Source: Candidatus Altimarinota bacterium (lineage in GTDB: Bacteria > Patescibacteriota > Gracilibacteria > BD1-5 > UBA6164). From it: a stretch of 50,750 nt of DNA. The position numbers were made by a program, and so were the translations under genes. Positions 1-11,103 of the stretch are shown here, piece by piece (position 1 is the first letter of the stretch; every line of letters begins with the position of its first letter). The notes beneath the pieces are model-generated. The model ran no database searches and had not been told where the DNA came from. It worked only from the letters and a program-made list of their open reading frames with translations. The DNA lies in NCBI GenBank assembly GCA_019454605.1, contig JACFNZ010000007.1:1-50750 (forward strand), in the 5' to 3' direction.

Positions 1-249
1 AATAAACCTTTTTTATGGGATATATACAAAGAAAATAACAATGCTCATATTCATAAGTTAGATGATTTTGGATATTTTTTAAACTTAAAACTAAGCTCTT
101 TTAATGAATATAATATGATATTAAAAGAATTTAATATTTGAGATAAATCATTATCTTTAAATAACTTTTTAAATTTAAAAATACCTCAAAATAACCTAAA
201 AAATCTAATTGAAAATAATTTAATAAATAATATTAAAAAATATATTTAA
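1..249 (+). CDS. C-terminal part of an unidentified protein
   Basis: The frame is open from the first base of the window to a TAA at 247-249. It gives the last 82 residues of a protein whose start lies outside. The fragment is rich in Asn, Lys, Leu and Ile, has one UGA-encoded Gly, and shows no transmembrane segment or recognisable motif. I do not recognise the family. It ends 64 bp before the next gene, which has its own promoter-like sequence, so the two are probably separate transcripts. Confidence 0.6.
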
Positions 250-253
250 TTTT

Positions 254-282
254 TTGCAATAAAAAAAAATATATGTTAATAT
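254..282 (+). promoter_or_regulatory. putative sigma70-type promoter for the surface protein gene
   Basis: TTGCAA (254-259) and TAATAT (277-282) are separated by 17 bp and lie about 30 bp upstream of the ATG at 314. There is no Shine-Dalgarno sequence in front of that ATG, as for most genes in this window. Confidence 0.45.
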
Positions 283-313
283 ATTGTTACATTTATTTAT
301 TTAATTAATTTTT

Positions 314-1276
314 ATGATTAATACAAAAAAAATCCTTTGTGTTATGGCATTATCTGCTATTTCATTAACTACATTTGCTGAAACTCCAGTAACTACAAGT
401 GCTTCTCTTACTTGAAACACTATGTCTTGAACTACAACAAATAATGAAGTTCAAACAGCTTCTTATATAGTAAATAGTGTAAAAACTATTGACGAAACAA
501 CTCTAACAGTAGATTTTGATAAACAATTACCTTCAATTTCTTGAGACTCTGTATCTAAAGTTTTAGAAGATATGGGAGGAGTGAGTGTTGCAACTGATGA
601 TAAAGATGAAAAAAAGTTATCTTTAAGCTTAGAAACTCAATTAGTTAGTTGAGAAAAATATAGTTTAATCTCTATTGCTGAAGATTTTGATGCAAGTGCT
701 GATTTTACTTATACTGCCTGACAAAATGAAGTAAAACTTCAAAATAATTCAAAAATTGAAAAACTAGTTTTTGCATCTCCAAATAGTGTTGATGTATATT
801 TAACTTCAAAAAATGAAAGTGCAAAAAATGAATTCAAACTTTATAAAGAAATAACTTCTCAGTCAATGTTTTCTGATTGAGTAAACTTAAATATTTCTTT
901 ACCAACTGCTCTTGCTTCTAATAAAAGTTATATTTTAACTCTTGAATTAAAAGATGATGCTTGAAAAGATTTAGAAGTTGAAAATTCTTTATTTGATTTT
1001 ACAACTACTGAATTTAACTCTGCAACTAAAGAAGAAGATCCTACACAATTAACTAATTTAGAAAATGTTTTAACAAATATGACTAATTCTTGAAGTCTTG
1101 AAAATACAACTAATTCAACTTCTTCTTGAGAATTAACATCTACTTGAAATATTGAAGAAATTGCATTAAATGCACAAAAAACACCAGAAACATGAACAAA
1201 AACAAATTTATTAATTCTTGTTACATTATTAAGTAGTGCTTTAATTTTAGTTAGAAAAAAAAGTTTGAAAATATAA
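314..1276 (+). CDS. secreted surface protein with sortase-like C-terminal anchor
   Basis: This 320-aa protein starts with a typical signal peptide (Lys-Lys, hydrophobic stretch ending SLTTFA). The body is rich in Ser and Thr and ends in a tripartite tail: TPETGTK, then a hydrophobic segment of about 18 residues, then RKKSLKI. That tail matches the layout of LPXTG cell-wall sorting signals, with Thr in place of Leu. The middle contains Ig/fibronectin-like beta-rich stretches, judged only from alternating patterns, so this is weak. UGA encodes Gly many times. I infer a wall- or membrane-anchored surface protein. The exact role, and whether a sortase is present, cannot be seen here. Confidence 0.75.
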
Positions 1277-1297
1277 TTTTTTTTAATTAAAATATTT

Positions 1298-1334
1298 AAA
1301 AGTAATAATTATAATTATTATTATTACTTTTTTT
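1298..1334 (+). terminator. rho-independent terminator-like hairpin
   Basis: AAAAGTAATAAT (1298-1309) pairs with ATTATTACTTTT (1320-1331), followed by more T residues. It lies between the surface protein gene and pilT. Confidence 0.55.
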
Positions 1335-1358
1335 AAAATAATAATAATAATTATAATT

Positions 1359-2441
1359 ATGAAAGGAACAATAAAAGAAGACCATCCTCTTAGAGACCAG
1401 TTACTACAAGTTATGATTGATAATGAATGAAGTGATATGTATATAACTGTTTGAACTTTTCCTGCTATAAAAATAAAATGAGATATAGTAAAGATAGATG
1501 AATGAATTGATAAATTATCTTGGAAAGATACTATGGAATTTACTCAATCAATAGTTACTGAAAAACAACATGACAATTTAGTAAAAACAAAAAATCTTGA
1601 TTATGCTTTTTCATATAATGAAAGAAGATTTAGAGTAAATGTATCATTTCAAATGTCTAACTACATGATAGTTATAAGGCTTTTATGAAATAAAATACCA
1701 ACTTTAGATGATTTAAATTTGCCTTCTATTTACAAAGAAATTACAAAGATTTGACAATGACTTATACTTGTTACTTGACCAACTTGAAGTTGAAAATCAA
1801 CAACTTTAGCTGCAATGATTAATCATATAAACCAAAATTCAAATAAGCATATTATAACTATTGAAGATCCTGTTGAGTACCTTCATCCGCATGCTCGCTC
1901 TATAGTAGAACAAAAAGAGATTTGAAAAGATGTCCCTGATTATAAAACAGCTCTTGCTTGAGCTATGAGACAAAATCCTCAAATCATACTTTTTTGAGAA
2001 ATGAGAACTACAGAAGAAATTGAAATGGCATTGACTTTAGCTGAAACTTGACATCTTGTTTTTTCAACTCTTCATACAAGAAGTGCTTATCAAACTATAT
2101 CAAGAATTATTGATAGTTTTGAAGCTTGACAACAAAATCAAGTTAGATTACAACTTGCTGATAGTTTAGTTGCTGTTTTTTCTCAAAGATTATTAAAAGC
2201 AAGTGATGGAAGTTGAGTAAAAATGGTGAAAGAAATTCTTACTCATAACTCAGCTATAGCAAATTTGATAAGAGAAAATGACTTACACCAAATCCCTTCT
2301 GTAATGCAAATGTGAAGTAGAGAATGAATGCAAATTTTAGAAAAAGATATAATTGATTTAGTAAATATGTGATTTATTTCAGAAGAAGAATGATTAAAAT
2401 ATGCTAATAATCCAAAAATTGTTAAAGAATGAATTAATTAA
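1359..2441 (+). CDS. pilT: PilT-type pilus retraction ATPase
   Basis: This 360-aa protein is full length for PilT, the hexameric cytoplasmic ATPase that powers type IV pilus retraction. Walker A GPTGSGKS lies at about residues 140-147, with all three glycines encoded by UGA. The Asp box (ITIEDPVEYLH), a Walker B region (NPQIILFGEMR) and the His box (GHLVFSTLHT) follow in order. The AIRQNPD motif of the family appears as AMRQNPQ. The prepilin peptidase gene lies in this window about 7.5 kb away, so a pilus system is expected. A hairpin terminator follows the stop codon. The alternative is PilU, a PilT paralogue. The general assignment is firm. Confidence 0.93.
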
Positions 2442-2445
2442 AAAA

Positions 2446-2474
2446 ATAAAAGTCTTTGGACTTTTATTTTTTTT
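2446..2474 (+). terminator. terminator after pilT
   Basis: AAAAGTC (2448-2454), a four-base loop and GACTTTT (2459-2465) are followed by a T run. It lies directly after the pilT stop codon. Confidence 0.75.
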
Positions 2475-2501
2475 GACATTTTTTTAAAAAATGTATATTA
2501 A
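2473..2501 (+). promoter_or_regulatory. sigma70-type promoter, TTGACA-17-TATTAA
   Basis: A perfect -35 box TTGACA (2473-2478) is followed 17 bp later by TATTAA (2496-2501). It lies about 30 bp before the ATG at 2532 and abuts the pilT terminator. It probably drives the coiled-coil protein, dcd and amidase genes. Confidence 0.6.
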
Positions 2502-2531
2502 TATATAATTAAATAATTAACATCAAAAAAT

Positions 2532-2951
2532 ATGAAAAAAATTATCTTAATTATATTAATAATAATTGTTTGTTATATACTTTCAATATTTGCCTTTCCT
2601 ATAAAATCAGACTTTATTTGAGAAAAGATTTGACTTATAAACTTTAATCAAGAAGTAAGAAAAATTAGAGATGATTTTAATGATTTTATAACAAATTTTG
2701 ATTTAATTTGAAAGTATAAAAATACAAAAAATCAAGCTGTAGATATAAAAAATGATATAGAAAATCAAATTCAAGACACAAAAAATAAAATAGAAGAAGT
2801 CCAAAAACAAGTAGATGAAACTCAAAAAGCTATAGAAGATACTACTAATTCTATAAATAATTCAGTAGATAAATTAAATAATTTAAAAAATAGTGTTTGA
2901 GATGTTATAACTCCAATAGATAACTCAAACTCTTGAAATATTAATAAATAA
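2532..2951 (+). CDS. membrane-anchored coiled-coil protein, unknown function
   Basis: The 139-aa product has an N-terminal hydrophobic segment (residues 4-22) that could be a membrane anchor or signal peptide. It is followed by a region with heptad-like spacing of Ile, Val and Leu and many Lys, Glu, Asp and Gln, consistent with a long coiled coil up to about residue 125. No catalytic motif is visible. It lies 11 bp upstream of dcd and is probably cotranscribed with it. The coiled coil may be extracytoplasmic, but the topology is inferred. Confidence 0.75.
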
Positions 2952-2962
2952 CTTTAAAAAAA

Positions 2963-3538
2963 ATGATACTTTCAGATAGTGAAATAAAAAAACTAATAAA
3001 ATCTTGAGATTTAAAAGTTGAGTGAAATTCTAAATATGATATTTTACAACAAATTTGACCTGCTAGTTTAGATTTCAGGCTTTGAAATACATTTAAATAT
3101 TATAAAAGAGATTTAATTTCTATTATAGATCCTAAAAAATGAGTTTGAGAAGAACATATTGAAACTATTACATTAGATGAAAATACTCCTTTCATACTTC
3201 ATCCAAGACAATTTATTTTGTGAGTAACTTTAGAAAAAATTAAAATACCTAATTTTTTAGTGGCAAGATGTGAGTGAAGATCATCAATTTGAAGACTTTG
3301 AGTAATAATCCACTCTACAGCTTGATATATAGATCCAGGTTTTGAATGAACCATTACACTTGAAATTACAAATATAAATGAAATTCCTGTTGCATTGTAT
3401 CCAGGAATGAGAATATGACAATTTGCTTTTGAAAACATATCTTGAATTGTAGATATACCTTATGACAAAAGAGTTTGAAGCAAATATAATTGACAAATTT
3501 TACCACAAATATCTAAAATTAATACCGATTTATACTAA
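2963..3538 (+). CDS. dcd: dCTP deaminase, possibly bifunctional dCTP deaminase/dUTPase
   Basis: This 191-aa protein deaminates dCTP in the route to dTTP. It carries the family signatures: GPASLDFRLG near residue 35, the RCEGRSSIGRLG nucleotide-binding loop, HSTAGYIDPGFEG, and TITLEI with the expected catalytic Glu. The HxTAGxIDPGFxG form is the one I associate with bifunctional enzymes that hydrolyse dUTP directly, whereas E. coli Dcd has a different residue after TA. Bifunctionality is therefore an inference. Its TAA stop overlaps the ATG of the next gene by one base (TAATG), indicating translational coupling. Confidence 0.93.
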
Positions 3539-4746
3539 TGAAAAAATTAATCTCAATACTTTTAATAATACTGCCTTTACACCTAATTTCAAATTTTGAA
3601 TATAATAATTGTGGAGAAGAAACTATTTTTTATGTAAATGAAATAAATTATAAAAAAGCTTCTTTATCTAGTTTTTATTGTGATTTTTGAAGAGTAAAAG
3701 AGTATCAAGTAAAAATTAATAACTCAAAAAAAGGAAATTTTGTATTTTATGATCAAAAAAATAAAACTCTAAATCCAATCTCAAAAACTGATTTATTAAG
3801 CTATGTAAAAAGATTAAAAATTGATTTAGAAAATATAAAAGATGATGAAATTACAAAAGATAAAATATGAAGTGAATATATTAAAAACTATAGAGATCAT
3901 TTAGATGTATTATCTAATTTTTATAAAAATAGTATTTTTTCAAAAAAAGAGCTTGTAAAAATTATTATCGAAATAAATAAAGAGCCTTATAAAATATTTG
4001 AAAAAACATTTTGAGATAGACTTTTAATGAATTGAGAAATTATATCAAGAGAAGAATGGTGAGCAGATGAAAGTTTTTCAAATCCTGAAATTTATATGAA
4101 ATGATGTGAAGATGGAAGCTGTATTTGATGACCTATTGCTAAAAATCAATTAAAAGATAATTATTTAAAATATTTTAATGAAATAGACAAAAAAAATGTA
4201 AAGATAAAATCTTTTACTGATTGAAGAGATAATTTAAAGTATTATCCTGTTGATAGAATTATAATTCATCATACTGCTTCAAAATATGTTCCAAATAAAG
4301 AAGAATGAATAAAATATATGCAATCTTTACAAAAATATCATGCATTAACTTTAAGATGGTGAGATATATGATATCATTATTTAATCGACTGAGAGTGAAA
4401 TATATATGAATGAAGAGCTTGAGGAAAATATGTTTTATGAGCACATGTTGCTACTCATAATTACTGATCAGTTTGAATATCATTAATGAGTGACTGATAT
4501 TATAGTGATAAAATGCTTGAATCTCTTAAAAAATTAACTATATACTTATGAAAAGAGTATGATTTAGATTTAACAAAAAAAACAACTACAAGAAATAATG
4601 ATCTAACTTGATATGGAAGTGGCTGGGCCATAGTTGCTCATAAAGAATTAGATAGTAGAAAGCCTCTTGACCCTGAAATAAATATGGATTTATTTAGAAG
4701 CGAAATAGCAAGTATAGTTTTAAAAAATAAAGTAGTAAAAAAATAA
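3538..4746 (+). CDS. secreted N-acetylmuramoyl-L-alanine amidase (Amidase_2/PGRP fold)
   Basis: The 402-aa protein begins with a signal peptide (KKLISILLIILPLHL). The N-terminal half is not recognised. The C-terminal half is an amidase_2/PGRP domain: IIIHHTAS (His244-His245), GDIGYHYLIDGEGNIYEGRAGG, GAHVATHNYGSVGISLM, and VAHKELDSRKPLDPE. These contain the expected zinc ligands and the substrate-groove Tyr. It should cleave the lactyl-peptide bond in peptidoglycan outside the membrane. It could act in the cell's own wall turnover or on a host cell wall, and the sequence does not distinguish these. It is translationally coupled to dcd. Confidence 0.88.
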
Positions 4747-4750
4747 AATT

Positions 4751-4779
4751 TTGTTAATTTAAATTAATTATGTTATAAT
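4751..4779 (+). promoter_or_regulatory. sigma70-type promoter, TTGTTA-17-TATAAT
   Basis: TTGTTA (4751-4756) and a perfect TATAAT (4774-4779) have a 17-bp spacer and lie 29 bp upstream of the ATG at 4808. Confidence 0.6.
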
Positions 4780-4807
4780 TAACTTATAATAAATTAATAA
4801 TAAAAAA

Positions 4808-5674
4808 ATGAAAAATTTAATAGAAATAGACTTTGATTCAATATGAAAATCTTCTTCTAAAGATTTTGAGATAAGTCAAAAGAAACTAGATGGTAAAGAA
4901 GAAATTGAAAATAAATTTAATAGTTCTGATTTTGAAATAAATGAAGATTTTATCAATAAAAAAATAAAAGATGCCATAAGTGATACAAAGAAAGATGTTT
5001 CATCAACTATATCAAATATACCAATTATTGATGAAACATTTTTTGATAATCAATTTAAAAAACAAATAAAGCAAAAAACTACAGAAAAAAAAGTTTCTAT
5101 AAAAAAAGAAGACTCCCAAAAAAAGGAAATAGTAGTTGATAAGCCTTTTGATGAAAAATTTAAATACTTCTTAATTAGAATAATTTATATATTACAAACT
5201 GCTAATACAGAATCTAAAGAAGAGGCATTAAAATCATATACAAAAGCTTTAATTTATATACTTGAAAAATTTAAAATATTTGAAGATAAAACAAAGCAAA
5301 TTGAAATATTAATTTACTTAAGAAAAAGTATTTGAGATATATGATATTCTGATTTAGATTTAAAATTAGGATATATAAAAGAATTATCAGATAATACTTC
5401 ATATATTATAACATCTTGATTGGCTAAAGAAGATTTATTTTTACTTTATAATATTTTTTTTGATAATTTTTCAGAGCTTAAAAAAGAAGTATGAGATTTA
5501 AGTAAAATAAATCATAAAGAAAATAAAGTTAAAATTTTAAAAAAAATATGAGAAATTGAAAAAGAAATGTTATGAGAGTATTTAAAAACTAAAGATATTA
5601 AAAATAAAATTAATAAAAAAAGACTTGAAATTAGAAAAAAAAGAGAAGATAAAAAATTAAATAATCAAAACTAG
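4808..5674 (+). CDS. unknown acidic/basic cytoplasmic protein
   Basis: The 288-aa product has no signal peptide. The first 110 residues are charged and low in hydrophobics, probably disordered. The remainder is predicted helical, with repeated Lys/Glu/Leu patterns and a very basic C-terminus (KKRLEIRKKRED). UGA codons encode Gly at several places. I recognise no family. It is convergent with the glycosyltransferase gene, and the two TAG stop codons share the palindrome CTAG at 5671-5674. Confidence 0.7.
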
Positions 5675-6765
5675 TTATTTACAAAGTTATTTATTAATTT
5701 TTCAAAATTTTCTAGCGAAAATTCTTTAGCTCTATATTCACACTCATATCTCATTTCAAGAGATTTTTCTGGTGTTAGTAAATTTACTGCATTTATAATA
5801 TCTTCAACTCTTGCCTCTTTATCAATTAAAATTCAAGTTTTTTCACCAATTATAGTTTCTTTTAATCATCAATCATTTACTCAAATTACAGGTTTTCAAC
5901 AAGACATACTTTCAATTGAACTCATTCAAAAATCTTCATCTATTGGGATATAAATAGTAGCTATAGCATTTCACATAATTTCTACAAACTCTGAGTCTAA
6001 AGGAGATTTTATAAATGTTATATTTTCCATTCACTTTGCAAGTTCAAATATTTTTTCCTTTTGAGGATCATTAACTCAATAAGTACAAATCAATTTTTTA
6101 TCTGGCATTTGTTTAAAGGCCTCTATAATTCTATCAACCCTTTTAGCATCAGATAGTCTTGCAAAAGACATATAATAGTCTTTTTGTCATAAATATTTAA
6201 ACTTTGCTAAATCAACAGGTGGGTATAAAACTTCACTATCAATATTTAAAAATTCTTTAATTCTTTTTTGTGTGTTTATTGAATTTGTCAAAATAAGATC
6301 CATTTTTTTTATATCACTTTCATACATTTTTCTAAATATTTTACAAGTAAATGTAAAAACTCATTTTAAGTATTTAGGAACTTTTTCTAAATAAAGATTA
6401 TGCAAATCATATAAATATCTTGGTGGAGTATGACAATAATAAATCTTTTTTTGGTTTTTAGAGGCATTTCTAACTGCACTTATTGAATCTCAAGAAAAAA
6501 TTAAAGTATCATAACTTTTTATAAATTTTGTTTTAAATAAAAAAGCATATTTTAATTTTATATGACGAAATCATTTTTTAAAAATTTCTCAAGATATTGG
6601 AATCATCTTCCCTTCAAATCATTCTTTTCTTAAATCAAAGCTTCAAGATGAAAAAAATCAAGAAGCAATATCTGCTTTTAAAGCCTTTGCCATCATTAAA
6701 ATAAGTCTTTCTCCTCATCATTTATATAAAAATGTATCATGAAGTATAAGTGTTTTTTTGGACAT
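5671..6765 (-). CDS. GT4-family glycosyltransferase
   Basis: The 364-aa protein has the two-Rossmann layout of GT-B, family 4 enzymes. The N-terminal acceptor domain contains YKGGGERLILMMAKAL. The linker region has TNSINTQKRIKEF followed by VLYPPVDLAKF. The C-terminal nucleotide-sugar domain contains SFARLSDAKRVDRIIEAF and the E-x7-E type motif in PIDEDFGMSSIESMSCGKPVIG, followed by GGLKETI. It should transfer a sugar from an activated donor to a lipid or glycan. Substrate cannot be told. It stands alone, and its stop overlaps that of the convergent gene in a CTAG palindrome. Confidence 0.9.
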
Positions 6766-6833
6766 AAATTGAATTATTTTTTATAAAATTTTGTTTAGTT
6801 TAATAAAAAACTATAAAAAAACAAATTTTTGAT

Positions 6834-8204
6834 TTAAGCTTCTTTTTTTAATTCACTTAGTATATTTAAAGCTTCTATTGGAGTTAAAGTATTAACATCT
6901 ATTTTTTTTAATTTTTCTAAAGCTTTATTTTCTTTATAAACAATTTTTTCATGCTCTATAACTTCTAAATTTCATAAACTTAATTGAGAAAAGTTTTTAT
7001 GATTTTCAAATTTCTTTAAAAAATCTTTTGCTTCATCTAAGACATTTTTTGGAAGTCAAGCTAGTTTTGCAACCTCAAGTCAATAACTTCTTGAAATTCA
7101 TCCTGGAACTACCTTTCTTAAAAAGATTATATTATCATCATTTTCTGAAATAGCTACTGAAAAATTTTTTACTCAAGATAGTTTTTTTGATTCTCAAATA
7201 AGTTCATGATAATGAGTTGAAAGTAGTGTTTTACACTTTATTTTATCATTTAATTCTTTTAAAATTGCCCAAGCTAGACTCATACCATCATAAGTTGAAG
7301 TTCATCTTCAAACTTCGTCAATTATCACAAAAGATTTAGAAGTAGCATTAGATAAAATATTTGAAACTTCTTGCATTTCAACCATAAAAGTAGAACTTCA
7401 TAAAACTTGATTATCAGATGCTCAAATACGAGAAAAAATCTTATCAGTTATAGGAATTTTAGCACTTTTTGCAGGGACAAAACTTCAGGTGTGAGAAAGC
7501 AAAATAATTAAAGCATTTTGTCTTAAATATGTAGATTTTCATCACATATTTGGTCAAGAAATAATATTTATATAATTTTTTGAATCTAAAAATAATTCAT
7601 TTGATATAAAGTTTTTTTCAAGTTTTTCAACTATAGGATGCCTTCAAGATACGATTTTAAGTTCTTGATTTTGAGTTATTTCAGGTTTTGAGTAATTATT
7701 TTCTAAAGCTACAAAAGATAGATTTGTTATAAAATCTATTTTTGTAATAATATTTGAGTGACTTTTGATTTCATTAAAAGATTTTAGTATTTGACTTGAA
7801 ACTTCTTTAAAAATATCATATTCTTTTTTGTATAAAATACTTTCTGCACTTGAAATTTTTTTATTAAATTCATCAAGCTCTTGTGTAGTATATCTTAAAT
7901 TATTAACTAAAGTAGTTATTAATCTAAATTCATCAATTGCTTTGTCTTTTTGTGATAATGGGATTTCTATAAAATAACCATTTTGTGTAGTATATTTTAT
8001 TTTTAGGCTTGAAATAGATGTTTTATCTATTAATTTTTCATTATAATTGTTTAACCATTCATTTGAATTATTTATAAAATCTCTCAATTCATCAACTTCC
8101 CTATCAAATCAATTTTTTATAATTCATCACATAGTTAAAAGGTTTTGCGAATCTTGAGAAATAGAGTTTTCTATTAAAGAAATTATATCTTTTAAATCTT
8201 GCAT
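6834..8204 (-). CDS. mutS: MutS-like protein without mismatch-recognition domain
   Basis: This is the C-terminal half of MutS1: a lever/clamp region ([12 protein letters not shown], then [12 protein letters not shown]), GRHPIVE, Walker A GPNMGGKST (about residue 220), STFMVEM, Walker B FVIIDEVGRGTSTYDG, STHYHEL and RSYGLEVAKLAGLP. The product is only 456 aa against about 850 for MutS. Upstream the frame is open for 13 more codons without ATG and then hits TAG, so domains I and II (the Phe-x-Glu mismatch reader and connector) are absent. It ends with an alpha-helical [12 protein letters not shown] tail typical of MutS. Either the N-terminal half is a separate gene elsewhere or this is a reduced MutS. 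It has no C-terminal Smr domain, so it is not MutS2. Confidence 0.88.
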
Positions 8205-8278
8205 ATTTTTTATTGCTAATTTTAGTTTTTTTATATAATCAAACTATAATTAATTTTTTAAAATTTCAAATAGAAAAA

Positions 8279-9928
8279 ATGATAAAAATATTACCAACTG
8301 ATACAATAGTAGATGTAGTTAACAAAATAAATGAATGCAAAGAAGATGAGATTTTAATAGAATTTCCTTATTGACATAATATACTAAACAATTATTTGTC
8401 TTTAAAAATATTAAAAAATAAAGCAAGAAATAAAAAAATCACTATTTTAAATAATGATCCTTCTTCAAAAAAAATTTGAGAATCTATTTGAATAAACTAC
8501 TCAATAATTAAAGACAAAGATTTTTTAAAAGAAAAAAACTTTAAACAAGAAATTTTAAAACACAATTATACTTTTTTAGAGTATTTTATATTTGTTATAA
8601 AAAAATACTTTACAAGTTTTGTAAATTATTTATGAAGAAAAGCTAAAATAGATACTTTAAAATACTATAATCCATACAATAAAGTTAAAAAAACTTGAGT
8701 TGTATTTTTGTTTACATGACTTTTAGTTTCAATTGGGATGTTATTTTTTATATTTTATTTTGCTGTTTCAAAAACATATATAAATATAACTCCTGAAATA
8801 ACTATTCAAACAAAAGCAACAAATATAACTTATGAAGAATTACCTTGAGAATTAAGTATTTTATCAAAAGATCTAAAAGTCCCTTTAAAAAAGATGACTC
8901 AAACAGTAAAGTTAAGCTATACTCATAAAACTACTTGAATTGATTATGAAAAAACTGGAAGATCATCATGAGAAGTTGAATTTATAAATGAATTAAGAGA
9001 AGAACAAACTTTTAGACCAAAAACAAGAGTTCTTTCAAAAGACTGATTTATATATGAAACAACAGATTGGATAAAAATCCCAGGAAGAACAACTAACTGA
9101 AGTTGAGAAACTTTATTTTGAGTTACAAAACGAAAAGTTATAGCTCAATTGTATGATACTGACTGAAATTTTGTTTGAAGTAAATGAAACCTAAAATGAG
9201 AAAATTTATTTACAATTCCTTGATTAAAATTTTCTCAAGACAAAATTTATGCTAAACAAGTTTGAGAATTTGTAGGTTGACAAGACAATGTTGTTTATAT
9301 GGTTTGAGATGATGACTTAGAAAATTCTAAAAAAATACTTGAAGAAATGTTAAAAAAAGAAGCTATAAATACATTAAAAAATACTATAGATGAGGAAAAT
9401 AAAATTTATCTATGAAAATATGAAATACTTCCAATAAAAGATATATTACAATACAAAAATCTTGAAATATCAACAACTCCAGAAAAAATAAAACCTTGAG
9501 ATAAAATAGATACTTTTACTTTAAACTGAACTATAACTGTTGAAGCTTATGTTTATGATAAAAATGTAGTATTAAATCTGCTGAAAAATATAATAAATGA
9601 TAGTTTACTAACCTGAACTGATAAATTAATTATGATAGATGAAAATTCTATAAAAATGACTTTAGTTTTAGATAAACAAACAAATCCATTAAGAATAAAA
9701 GCAACAACAGAAGTTAATATATGAGTTTCATATGACTTTGACAATAATGCAAGTAATTATAATCAAAGGTTAAAAACTATGATTTTATGATTATCAAATG
9801 ATGAAGCAAAAAATATATTATTAAATGAATGAAAAATAAGCGATATAGAAATAAAAAATACTCCTTTTTTTATAAATACAATTTCTTCAAATATTGACAA
9901 TATAATACTTAAAATAGTTTCTGATTAA
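8279..9928 (+). CDS. large single-pass membrane protein, unknown, upstream of pilD
   Basis: The 549-aa product has a cytoplasmic N-terminal domain of about 140 residues (MIKILPTDTIVDVVNKI at the start), one strong transmembrane segment (VVFLFTGLLVSIGMLFFIFY) and a large extracytoplasmic C-terminal part rich in beta-like alternation, with no Cys. The layout resembles proteins that Patescibacteria genomes often label baseplate J/gp47-like, but I cannot verify that. It ends 7 bp before pilD, so the two are almost certainly cotranscribed. A role in pilus assembly or secretion is possible but unproven. Confidence 0.75.
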
Positions 9929-9935
9929 AAACCCC

Positions 9936-11018
9936 ATGGAATACCTAATTTATACATATATATTTATTTTTTGAACTTTATTTTGAAGTTTTTCATCAGT
10001 GATTATTGATAGATTAAAAAATAAAAAATCTTGAATAATATCTTGAAGAAGCGAGTGTCCAAAGTGTCATCATAAACTAGCTTTTTATGATTTATTTCCA
10101 ATATTTTCATTTTTATCTACTTTTTGAAAATGTAGATATTGTAAAACAAAAATAAGTTTTTTATACCCAATACTTGAATTATCCACTTGATTATTATTTT
10201 TTTTAACAAGTTATTTTTTGGTAGATATAAATTTAGTTTTATCTTGAAATTTTGTTGAAATATACAAATTATGATTTTTTTTAAGTATAGCATTTTTAAG
10301 CATTGTTTATGTATTTTATGATATTTTATATTTAGAAATTCCTGATTCTATACTCATTATATTAATACTTTTAAGCTTTATAACTATATCTTTACAATCA
10401 ATTATTCCATGATTTGAAATAATTAATTTATTGCCAACTTTAACTTGAAGTTTGTTTGATATTTGAATAATTATTTGAGTTTGATTAATTATGATATCAT
10501 CAATGTATTTTATAATGTTTAAAGAATTAAAAGAGATTTATGATGTTTTGATATTAACTGTGATATGAGTTATTTTCTTAATTTTAAAATACTTTTTGTA
10601 TATAAATTTAGAACAATATGCAATTTGAAGTGCTATTTTAGCTTGATATGCAGTATTTGTATTTTTATTTTTACAAATTATTGTCTCAAGATGAACTTGG
10701 ATGGGATGATGAGATTTAAGAATAGCTATTTTTATAGGACTTTTAGCTTGATTAAGCTATAGTTTTTATGCTGTATTTTTGTCATATTTAGCTTGAAGTA
10801 TTATATGACTTTTAATTATTTGATATCAAAAGACAAAAAATCATTATATTGAACAAAGGAGATTTTTAAATAAATTTAGGAAAATTTTATGATTAAAAAA
10901 GAAAAATATATCACTTGAAACTAAAATGCGATTTGGTCCATTTCTAGCTATATGAATATACTTAGTATTATTTTTTGATGAAAATATTATTAAATTTATA
11001 GATTATATTTGGCAATAA
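9936..11018 (+). CDS. pilD: type IV prepilin peptidase/methylase
   Basis: The 360-aa polytopic protein belongs to peptidase family A24. The N-terminal methylase part has GSFSSVIIDRL, then two CxxC pairs (CPKC and CRYC) that bind zinc, and PILELSTG. The catalytic aspartates are seen in FYDILYLEIPD and in MGGGDLR (the GxGD motif). FGPFLAIG near the end is also typical. It cleaves and N-methylates prepilins at the membrane. It is about 70 residues longer than usual because of extra membrane segments in the middle (after LLPTLTG). It is paired with the upstream 549-aa protein gene. Confidence 0.92.
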
Positions 11019-11103
11019 AAAACAAAAAAGTAAATACTTTTTACTTATAACAAAATATATTTTATATATAATCATATAATAATATTTATTAAATAAAAAC
11101 AAA

